The notes under the pieces were generated by a model. It was not told the origin of the DNA. It saw only the letters and a list, made by a program, of their open reading frames with translations, and did no database searches. The translations under genes and the position numbers were made by a program. This document shows positions 17,588-26,000 of a stretch of DNA of 37,475 nucleotides, piece by piece. Source of the DNA: Lacisediminimonas sp. (GTDB taxonomy: Bacteria > Pseudomonadota > Gammaproteobacteria > Burkholderiales > Burkholderiaceae_D); NCBI RefSeq assembly GCF_030645335.1, contig NZ_JAUSNH010000100.1, positions 1 to 37,475 of the forward strand, read 5' to 3'. Every line of letters begins with the position of its first letter. Position 1 is the first letter of the stretch.

Positions 17588-17907
17588 TGCGCTTCTCCAT
17601 AGCCGGTCAGCGCCGTGGTCCACCACAGCGTATGCGTGCCCGGAAACGCAGCGGCCACTGCCGCAGTGAGCGGGCCCACGTGCGCGCTGTGCGTGACCAG
17701 GGTCAACTGCGACCTGCGCGCCCTGCCGCGCACCTTTTCCATTGCCGTCACCAGTGGCACATCCTCGCCCAGCGCTTCCACATGCGCAATCGACACGTCG
17801 ACCACCCAGCCGGGCTCGGCCAGCACCAGGTCGAGCGCCTCTTGCTCCAGCGCAGCGGGCAGGGCCAGCGTCAGCAGGCAATCAGGCCGGTCAGGGTCTG
17901 CCGTCAT
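17584..17907 (-). CDS. DUF3240 family protein
   Basis: A 107-residue protein without a membrane segment or signal peptide. From memory it matches the DUF3240 family found beside CzcA/CusA-type pumps: CLLTLALPAALEQEALDLVL at the start and HTLWWTTALTGYG near the end. The alpha/beta pattern is ferredoxin-like, a fold shared with PII-like and metal-sensing proteins, so a regulatory role at the pump is possible but not shown. It is wedged between the RND gene and the TolC-like gene, overlapping each by four bases. Confidence 0.72.
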   Translation of the reverse strand: MTADPDRPDCLLTLALPAALEQEALDLVLAEPGWVVDVSIAHVEALGEDVPLVTAMEKVRGRARRSQLTLVTHSAHVGPLTAAVAAAFPGTHTLWWTTALTGYGEAQ

Positions 17908-20900
17908 TTTTTCTCCATACCGAATTGCTGGAACATGGCAGGCAGCAGCACCAGCGTGAGCAAGGTGGCGCTGATCAGCCCGCCGATGATGACAATCGCC
18001 AGCGGCCGCTGAATTTCAGATCCCGGCCCGGTGGCCAGCAGCAGCGGCAGCAGGCCAATGCCGGCAATGGTGGCCGTCATCAGCACCGGCCGCAGGCGGC
18101 GGCGCGCACCTTCGGTCACCACATGCAAGCGATCGCTGCTGCGCGCAGCAAGCTGGTTAAAGCAGGTGATCATGACCAGGCCGTTCAGGACGGCGATGCC
18201 CATCAGCGCAATGAAACCGACAGATGCCGGCACCGACAGGTATTCGCCGGCAATGCCCAGGGCGAACACGCCGCCGATCAGCGCGAACGGAATATTGAGC
18301 AGCACCAGGGTTGCCTGCCGCAAGGAGCCCAGCGTGGCAAACAGCAACAGGAAAATCAGCGCCAGCGCGACCGGCACCACGATGGCAAGCCGCGCGGCGG
18401 CGCGCTGCTGGTTTTCGAACTGCCCGCCCCAGGTCAGCCGGTAGCCTGCCGGCAGCGGCACGTCGCGCGCCACGCGGGCACGCGCTTCATCCACATAGCC
18501 AACCAGGTCGCGGCCGCGCACATTGGCGCGCACGACCGACATCCTGCCGGCATTTTCACGCTCCACCTTGACCGGCCCGTCGACCATGACCAGCCTTGCG
18601 ACCGAAGACAGCATGATCGGCTCGCCCTTCTCGCGCGGCAGCCGCAGCGACTGGAACGATGCCGGTGTCAGTTGTCCGGCGTCGCCCCGGATCAGCAGCG
18701 GCAAGCGCCGCCCCTGTTCAATCACGACGCCGACCTTGCGTCCTTCCACCAGGGTGCGCAAGTCATCCTGTATCTGCTCCACCGACAGCCCGAGGCGACC
18801 GGCGGCCTGGCGATCGATTTCCACTTGCAGGTACTGCACGCCGGCATTGCGCGTGGTCATGATCTCTTCGCTGCCGGGGATCGTTTCCAGCACCGTGACG
18901 ATGCGCGTGGCAAGTTGGCCCAGCGTTGCCAGGTCGGGACCGAATATCTTGATGGCCAGGTCGCCGCGCACACCGGACAGCATTTCGGAAGTGCGCATTT
19001 CAATCGGTTGGGTGAAGCTGAAATTCATGCCCGGAAAGGCATCGGTGGCGGTGCGTACCGCATCGATCAGCGCATCCTTGCTGGCGCTGACCCATTGCTC
19101 GCGCGGCTTGAGCAACAGGAAGGTATCGGTCTCGTTCAGGCCCATCGGATCGAGCCCGAGTTCGTCGGCGCCGGCGCGCGCAACGATGCCGGCGACATCG
19201 GGCACGGTGGCAAGGATGTGCCGCTGCACGGCGAGGTCGATCTCGGTGGAACGCTCCAGGCTGATCGACGGCAGTTTTTCGATCTGCATGATCAGGTCGC
19301 CCTCGTCCAGCGTCGGCATGAAGGACTTGCCGAGGAACGGGAAATAAGCGGCGGCGGCCAGCAGCGCAACAAGCGCGACGCTGTAGATTGCCCGGCGATG
19401 ACCAAGCGCCCAGCCGAGCAAGGCCACGTAACGCTGCTCCAGCCGGCCGACCCAGCGCGGCGCGCCATGCGAGCCGTCGCCGAGGAAGAAAGACGCCAGC
19501 ACCGGTATCACCGTCAGAGACAGCAGCAACGATGCCGACAATGCAAACACGATGGTCAGCGCGACCGGCGAAAACAGCTTGCCCTCCAGGCCCTGCAAGG
19601 TCATCAGCGGCACGAACACGATGCCGATGATCAGCATGCCGGCAAATACCGGGACGGCGACTTCCTGCACCGAACGGAAAATCAGGTTGAGCCGGGAAAG
19701 CGCGCCGCCGGCCGGCCGCTGCGACTGCTGCGCCAGGTGCGCTTCGATATTCTCCACCACCACGACGGCGGCATCGACCAGCAGGCCGATGGCGATCGCC
19801 AGTCCGCCCAGCGACATCAGGTTGGCAGTCAGGCCAACCGCGCGCATCAGCACGAAGGTCAGCAGCGCCGAAAGCGGCAAGATGATCGCCACCACCAGCG
19901 CCGCACGCAAATTGCCCAGGAACAGGAACAGCAGGACCATGACCAGTGCGATGGCTTCCATCAGGCCGCGACTGACGGTGCCGACCGCCCGTTCGACCAG
20001 GTTGCCACGGTCATAAAAGGTCTTTAGCGTGACGCCTGATGGCAAGGACTTTTCGATCTCGCCCAGGCGGGTGCGTACGTCGTTGACCAACTGCTGTGCG
20101 TTGGCCCCGCGCAATCCCAGCACCAGGCCTTGCACTGCCTCGGCCCGGCCGTCGCGGGTAACACTGCCGTAGCGGGTCAGTGCGCCAAAGCGCACTTCGG
20201 CGACATCGCCGACGCGGATGGCGACGCCGTCCTGCTCGGTAATGGCAATCGCGCGCACATCATCGAGCGTGCGGATACTGCCGTCGGCCCTCACCAGCAG
20301 CGCCTCTTCATTCTCGGACAGGCGCCCGGCGCCGTCATTGCGGTTATTGGCCTGCAATGCGGCCTGCAGTTGCGTCAGCGACAGCCGGCGCGAAGCCAGC
20401 GCCGCCGGGTCTGGTATCACCTCGAAACTACGCACCCGTCCGCCTAGCGCGTTGATCTCGGCCACGCCGGGAATGGAACGCAGCCGCGGGCGCACCACCC
20501 AATCCAGCAAGCTGCGCTTTTCCTCCAGCGACAGATTACCTTCGACCGTGAACATCACCATCTCGCCCAGCGGCGTGGTGATCGGCGCCAGGCCGCCACT
20601 GGCGCCAGGCGGCAAATCGGCCAATACGGTATTGAGACGCTCGGTGACTTGCTGGCGCGCCCAGAAAATGTCCGTGCCTTCGTCAAAATCGAGCGTGATG
20701 TCGGCCAGCGCGTATTTGGATTGCGAGCGCAGCACATGCTGGTGCGGTATGCCCAGCAATTCCTGTTCGATCGGCGCGGTGATGCGCGTCTCGACTTCTT
20801 CGGGCGTCATGCCCGGTGCTTTCATGATGATCTTGACCTGGGTGGACGACACGTCGGGAAAAGCGTCGATCGGCAAGCCCTTGAAAGCGACTATGCCAGC

Positions 20901-20975
20901 GGCGATCATCAAGCTTGTCAGTACCAGCACCAGCAGGCGCTGCGACAGGGCGAAGGCAATCAGGCGGTCAAGCAT
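17904..20975 (-). CDS. CusA/CzcA-family heavy-metal efflux RND transporter
   Basis: 1023 residues, usual length for the HME-RND class. The first helix (FALSQRLLVLVLTSLMIAAG) is followed by the porter domain, then twelve membrane segments in two halves. The transmembrane acidic motif reads AIAIGLLVDAAVVVVEN (about residue 400), and the porter region has GLDPMGLNETDTFLLLKP. It uses the proton gradient to expel metal ions from the periplasm or cytosol. The DAA-type motif resembles CusA more than CzcA (which has DGA), but the methionines and overall pattern do not let me name the metal. It starts directly after the adaptor stop (TAA then ATG). Confidence 0.92.
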   Translation of the reverse strand: MLDRLIAFALSQRLLVLVLTSLMIAAGIVAFKGLPIDAFPDVSSTQVKIIMKAPGMTPEEVETRITAPIEQELLGIPHQHVLRSQSKYALADITLDFDEGTDIFWARQQVTERLNTVLADLPPGASGGLAPITTPLGEMVMFTVEGNLSLEEKRSLLDWVVRPRLRSIPGVAEINALGGRVRSFEVIPDPAALASRRLSLTQLQAALQANNRNDGAGRLSENEEALLVRADGSIRTLDDVRAIAITEQDGVAIRVGDVAEVRFGALTRYGSVTRDGRAEAVQGLVLGLRGANAQQLVNDVRTRLGEIEKSLPSGVTLKTFYDRGNLVERAVGTVSRGLMEAIALVMVLLFLFLGNLRAALVVAIILPLSALLTFVLMRAVGLTANLMSLGGLAIAIGLLVDAAVVVVENIEAHLAQQSQRPAGGALSRLNLIFRSVQEVAVPVFAGMLIIGIVFVPLMTLQGLEGKLFSPVALTIVFALSASLLLSLTVIPVLASFFLGDGSHGAPRWVGRLEQRYVALLGWALGHRRAIYSVALVALLAAAAYFPFLGKSFMPTLDEGDLIMQIEKLPSISLERSTEIDLAVQRHILATVPDVAGIVARAGADELGLDPMGLNETDTFLLLKPREQWVSASKDALIDAVRTATDAFPGMNFSFTQPIEMRTSEMLSGVRGDLAIKIFGPDLATLGQLATRIVTVLETIPGSEEIMTTRNAGVQYLQVEIDRQAAGRLGLSVEQIQDDLRTLVEGRKVGVVIEQGRRLPLLIRGDAGQLTPASFQSLRLPREKGEPIMLSSVARLVMVDGPVKVERENAGRMSVVRANVRGRDLVGYVDEARARVARDVPLPAGYRLTWGGQFENQQRAAARLAIVVPVALALIFLLLFATLGSLRQATLVLLNIPFALIGGVFALGIAGEYLSVPASVGFIALMGIAVLNGLVMITCFNQLAARSSDRLHVVTEGARRRLRPVLMTATIAGIGLLPLLLATGPGSEIQRPLAIVIIGGLISATLLTLVLLPAMFQQFGMEKK

Positions 20976-22166
20976 TTACTTTGGCGCGCCGGTGTCGCTG
21001 CCCAGTCCGGCCCAGCTACCCTTGAGCGCGGCAATCCCCTGCACGGCAACGCTGGCGTTGGCGCTCAGTGGCCCCGTCACAATCAGCGCGTCGCCGCTGC
21101 GGCCGGTCGGGGTGACCGCGACCGGCCGCACGCCGCCTGGCTCGCGCACCAGCACGTATTCGCGGCCTTCGTGACGCAGCAGCGCGCTGGCCGGCACGGC
21201 GAAGGCGCTGGCGTTGGCGTTGGCAACGCCAGCAATGTCGGCTTCCACATGCTGGTTGGCACGCAGGCACTTGTCGGCGAGCGGCATGCTGGCGCGGATC
21301 GACACGGATTGGTTGGCCGGATTCACCGCCAGTCCTTTGGCGATCACCCGTCCGGCGCCGTCGCAACCGGCGACCTGCACCGCGCTGCCCAGCGCGATGC
21401 GTTCGGCCTGCGCCCGACTTGCCTGTAATTCCAGCAACAGCTCGCCACTGCGGGCCAGGGTCAAAAGCGGCGCACCGGCATCCACCCGCTGCCCGACGCT
21501 GACGGTCTGCTCGGAAACGACGCCGGCATGGCGGGCGACGATGCTGATTTCGGGATTGAGCGTCTTGTCCGTGGCCAGCCGCCGCAGCGCGGCGTCGCCA
21601 AGGCCAGCCAGGCGCAACAGTTGCTGGTGCTCCTGCCAGTCGGCTTGTGCCTGCAAGTGCGCGTTGCGCGTTTCTTCCAGGCGGCTGCGGGCGACGATGC
21701 CTTCATCGAACAAGGCCTGGTCCCTCTTGAGCTTGTCGGCAGTAAGTGCTAACTGGGCTGCGGCCTGGATGAATTCGCGCTGCCATTCCAGCACTTGCGG
21801 GCTGTGCAGCAAAATGACCGGCCGGCCAGCGGCAACGGATTGCATCGGCTGCACCAGGATCGCCTGCACCACGCCGGCGGCAGGCGCACTGATCAGGGCC
21901 TGGCCCTTGCCGGAAAAAATAACGGTGCCCGGCAAGCGCAGCCGCTCGCCAGCGCCGGCGGCCGGCTTGACGTCCTGGAATGCAACACCTGCCTGGCGCA
22001 TGCGGGCGTCGTCCATGCGGATCAGTGGCACGGCCTGGGCGGCTGCCGGCGCCGGCAAGGACCACGCGCTGGCAAAGGCCAGTAACAAAGGCAACAAGGA
22101 TCCGCGCGTGAATGAATGCGGCGACAAGGATGAGGGACGCGCCAGGCGCAGCAAGCAGATACGCAT
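20976..22166 (-). CDS. Periplasmic adaptor (membrane fusion) protein of the metal efflux RND system
   Basis: About 396 residues with a signal peptide of roughly 45 residues ending AAAQA. The barrel-lipoyl-hairpin order is visible: GTVIFSGKGQALISAPAAGVVQAI, then helical hairpin residues rich in Gln and Leu, then EQTVSVGQRVDAGAPLLTLA. It links the inner-membrane pump to the TolC-like channel. No His-rich metal-binding N-terminal segment, unlike CzcB. The ATG at 22166 is preferred (AAGGG eleven bases upstream); an in-frame ATG lies 51 bases further upstream. First gene of the four-gene efflux unit. Confidence 0.88.
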   Translation of the reverse strand: MRICLLRLARPSSLSPHSFTRGSLLPLLLAFASAWSLPAPAAAQAVPLIRMDDARMRQAGVAFQDVKPAAGAGERLRLPGTVIFSGKGQALISAPAAGVVQAILVQPMQSVAAGRPVILLHSPQVLEWQREFIQAAAQLALTADKLKRDQALFDEGIVARSRLEETRNAHLQAQADWQEHQQLLRLAGLGDAALRRLATDKTLNPEISIVARHAGVVSEQTVSVGQRVDAGAPLLTLARSGELLLELQASRAQAERIALGSAVQVAGCDGAGRVIAKGLAVNPANQSVSIRASMPLADKCLRANQHVEADIAGVANANASAFAVPASALLRHEGREYVLVREPGGVRPVAVTPTGRSGDALIVTGPLSANASVAVQGIAALKGSWAGLGSDTGAPK

Positions 22167-22270
22167 TTTTTTCGGTGCCCTTGCGGACCCGCGTTTTATT
22201 GACCTTGGAATCGACAATCGGCGGCAACACGGATCCGGCGAATCCAGGATCCTGCTGCAAGGCTGGCCGG

Positions 22271-22804
22271 CTAGCTGGCCAGCGCCTTTTCAAGCAACTG
22301 GTGCAACTCCGCAAACTGCGGCTCGCCGACATAGCGCTTGATGATCTGGCCCTTCTTGTCGATCACGTAAGTCGTCGGCGTGAGCTTGACGTCGCCGAAG
22401 GAGCGTGCGACCTCGCCGGTGCTGTCGAGCGCGACCTTGAAGGGCAGGTTGCGCGTCTGTGCATAGTTGAGCACATAGTTGGGCGGGTCATAGCTCATGG
22501 CGACGGCGACGAACTCCAGTCCGTTGCCCTTGTACTTGTTGTAGGTGCGCACCATGTCGGGCATCTCTTTGATGCAGGTGACGCAACTGGTCGCCCAGAA
22601 ATTCACCATCACGACTTTGCCGCGCAGGCTGTCGGTGGTGAACTGCTCGCCATTGATGCCGCTGAAGGTCACGTTCGGCGCGCTTTCTTTCTTGGAAAAC
22701 GACAGGGTGCCGATCGCCGCCAGCGCAAGCACCAGCGCAACGGCGGCGTATTTGATCCAGGACGCACGCTTGGGTGCGCCGGAAGGGGAAGCGGGAGCTA
22801 GCAT
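22271..22804 (-). CDS. TlpA-like membrane-anchored thioredoxin
   Basis: 177 residues. A membrane anchor (about residues 18-36) puts the thioredoxin domain in the periplasm. The active site is SCVTC with Cys74 and Cys77 (CxxC), in the context VVMVNFWATSCVTCIKEMPDMV, and cis-Pro in KLTPTTYVIDKKG. It would act as a thiol-disulfide oxidoreductase, as TlpA, ResA and CcmG do. Nothing next to it points to cytochrome c assembly. It lies 104 bases before the adaptor gene and may be transcribed with the efflux operon; a role in keeping metal-binding thiols reduced is a guess. Confidence 0.88.
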   Translation of the reverse strand: MLAPASPSGAPKRASWIKYAAVALVLALAAIGTLSFSKKESAPNVTFSGINGEQFTTDSLRGKVVMVNFWATSCVTCIKEMPDMVRTYNKYKGNGLEFVAVAMSYDPPNYVLNYAQTRNLPFKVALDSTGEVARSFGDVKLTPTTYVIDKKGQIIKRYVGEPQFAELHQLLEKALAS

Positions 22805-23000
22805 GGCGATGGCGGATTGACCGCAGTGGTCGATGGCAACGGGGTCGGATTGCACGATTATACCGTGCGCAAGGAAGGTCGATGCGAGAGCCAGGGTAGG
22901 CACATAGGCGAAACCGGCCGGACCAAAATCCGGCGAACGGCAGGACGCGAGACCAGCAAATGCCGGCGCGCGCGGCGGCAGATGACAATTTTTGACGGGG

Positions 23001-23030
23001 AAACGCGCCAGTGAGGAAACCACTGGCGCG
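23001..23030 (-). terminator. Probable terminator of the RTX gene
   Basis: On the minus strand CGCGCCAGTG and CACTGGCGCG form a perfect 10-base stem around a 7-base loop, 51 bases after the RTX stop. It is followed by only TTT and then CCCC, so the T-tract is weak. It may also stabilise the mRNA end. Confidence 0.55.
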
Positions 23031-23080
23031 CACGTCCTGCAGGGGCTGGGCCATCGCCCGGTAAGTCAGCGACGCCCTGG

Positions 23081-26000
23081 TCAGGCAAGCCGCAAAATCA
23101 GGTCCAGGCCGGTATCGCTAAAGTCCGTCCCTTGCTGCTGCGCACCGAAACCCGCGCTCCCCAGCACCAGTTGCGCCGTGCTGTAACCGGCGTCACCGGT
23201 GAATCCATTGGCCGCATACTCGACGGCCAGCGCGCCGCCGATTGCCTGTCCGGCGCTGGCGACGACGGCCTGCTCGCCGCCATCAGTGGCCAGCACCCAG
23301 GCAGCGGTCGATGCATCGATCGCCTGCCATTGCTCGAAATGCGCGACCAGCTCGTGGAAATCGATACTGCTGACCGTAGGCGGAGCCACGCCGTTTTCGT
23401 CCGGGTGGATCAATTGCAGCAAGGCCACGCTGCGATGCTCCAGCGTCAGGAACCAATCTTTGAACTTCAGAAGGTCCGGGCCGCCCGTGAGCAAGTGCAG
23501 GTCATTGCCACTCTTTTGCAGCGCCAGCTCGCTGAAATCGATGCCGCCCAGCGACACGGTATTGTCCTGGCCGGCGCCAGCCAGCACGGTGTCGATGCCG
23601 TCGCCACCATTGAAGACGATGACATCCGACCCGCCGCCAGTTTCAATGATGTCGTCCCCGGTTCCGCCGGCGAACAGTTCGGCTCCGGCGCCGCCATGGA
23701 TTGCATCATTGCCACCGCCCCCGGAAAGCAGGTTCTGCCCGCCAGTCGCGCCCATGTCGCGCAGCACATCGGCGCCATCGCCGCCGACCAGCACATCATT
23801 GCCGTTGCCGCCGGTCAGTGAATCATTGCCGATGCCGCCCTGGAGGTAATCATGGTTGTTGCCGCCGGTGATGGTGTCGTTGCCTGCCTCGCCATGCAAA
23901 AAATTCGGCGCGGCGAACGAGGCTTTCAACGTGTCATTGCCAGCGGCGCCCCGCGTGGTCAGCGGCTGCGCCAACAGTGCCGACTTGTCCCACACGCTGC
24001 CATCGGCAAATTCCACACGATTGATGCTGTTGAGATTGGCGCCTTCCAGGTAGCCCAGGATGCTGACCCGGTCGCCGTCCTGGCCCGTGTGGATCAGCAA
24101 GTCCATCCCTGACCTTTCGAGCGAAATATCAGGACTCAGGATGTCGGCAAACAGCAGGGTGTCGATATCGCTGGCGTTGCGAAGGGCAGATAGGTTGTCG
24201 ATCGTATCCTGGCCGTCGCCACGGCGGACGATGATGGTGTCGCTGCCGAAGCCGCCCGTCAAGGTGTCGCTACCGGTGCCGCCGGTGAGCGTGTCGTTGC
24301 CGTTATTGCCGTACAGGAAGTCGTTGCCTGCGTCACCCGCCAGCCAGTCCTGGACGTCGCCGCCATGGATGGTGTCGTTGCCAGCCTTGCCGGAAATCCA
24401 GTTGGAAGCGCCGTAATAACCCGTCAGGCGATCGCTGCCATCGCTGCCGTCATACGGAATGGTTCGCGCCAGCAACTCGGCGCGGGTCCATGCCGAGCCA
24501 TCGGCAAACACAAACCGGTCCAGGCTCGTTGCATTGTCGCCACCGAGGTAGCCCTTTACCCGGACCGAGTCGGCGCCGCCCGCCACGCGGATCAACAGGT
24601 CGTTGCCGGATCGCTCGAAACCGAGCTCGCTTGACAGCACGTCGACCCATTCCAGCGTGTCGATGTCGCCAGTGGATTTTTCGTAGCGGCTGTTGTCGAT
24701 CACGTCTTCGCCATCGCCCCGGCGCAACACGATAGTGTCGCTGCCGTAGCTGCCGGTCAGGGAGTCATTGCCTGTCCCGCCGAGCAGGGTGTCGTTGCCA
24801 AAATGCCCGCTGATGGTGTCATTGCCGTGGCCGCCTTCGAGCCAGTCGTTGCCGTCGGCGGCGACAATCTTGTCATTGCCGTCACCGGCAAAAATCCGGT
24901 TGGGCCCACCGCTGTAGCCAGTCAGGATGTCATTGCCGACGGTGCCATGCAAGGGAATCTCCTGCGCCAGGAACTGGCTGCGGGTCAGGCTCACGCCATT
25001 GCCGAAAGTGAACCGGTCCAGGCTGTTTGCCTCGCCGCCACCCAGAAAATTCACGACACGAATCGTGTCCGCACTGTCGTTCACCCGAATCCAGAGATCG
25101 TTGCCGATACGCTCATAGCGCAGCTCGGACGGGTCGAGGTCCGGCAGGTGCAGCGTGTCGATATCCTGCGCCTGTTTTTCGCGCCAGGTATTGCTGATCA
25201 CGTCCTGGCCATCACCCCGTCGGAACACGAAGGTGTCGCTGCCATAACTACCGCTCAGGGAGTCGGCGCCGATGCCGCCGTCCAGCACGTCGTTGCCGAC
25301 ACTACCGTTCAGGGTGTCGTTGCCGGCGCCGCCCTCCAGCAAGTCGTTGCCGTCGTTGCCAGTCAAGCGGTCGTCGCCAGCCAGGCCGTTCATCTTGTTC
25401 GGGCTGCCACTGTAGCCCGTCAGGATGTCGTTGCCGGCGGTGCCGTAGAAGGAAATCTCCTGCGCCAGCAATTGCGCCCGGGTCCAGACTGTACCGTCCG
25501 CAAAGCTGACCTGGTCGATGCTTTTGGTGCTGGCGCCGCCGAGCAGTCCGGTGATCTTGATCGTGTCGATGCTGTCGTTCACGCTGATCAGCAAATCCGA
25601 GCCAATCCGCTCAAAGCGCAGGTTCGACGGGTTCAGGTCTGGAAGATGAAGTTTGTCGATGTCGCCGGTCAACTTGTCGCTGGCGGCATTGATGATGGCG
25701 TCCTGGCCATCGCCGCGCTGGAACACAAAGGTGTCGCTGCCGTAGCTTCCGGTCAGGGTATCGTTGCCTTGTGCGCCATGCAGGACATCATTGCCCCTCC
25801 CGCCGTTGAGCGAGTCATTGCCAAACCCGCCGTTGAGCAGGTCGTTGCCGTCCGCGCCCATCAGTGTGTCGTTGCCGTCCAGGCCGAACAACTGGTTTGG
25901 CGACCCGCTGTAGGCCGCCAGCCAGTCGTTGCCCCCCGTGCCATAGAAGGGGATTGCCTGGGCCAGCAATTGCGCCCGGCTCCACACCGTGCCGTCGTCA

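Noticed and set aside
17742-20027. A 761-codon open frame on the plus strand opposite the RND gene
   Set aside because: It is rich in Gln, His and Arg with no domain or hydrophobic pattern, and lies fully antisense to a clear RND transporter. In GC-rich DNA the opposite strand often stays open.
16325-22166. Adaptor and TolC-like genes as a type I exporter for the RTX protein
   Set aside because: The pump between them is an RND metal transporter, not an ABC ATPase, and the unit is separated from the RTX gene by a hairpin and tlpA.
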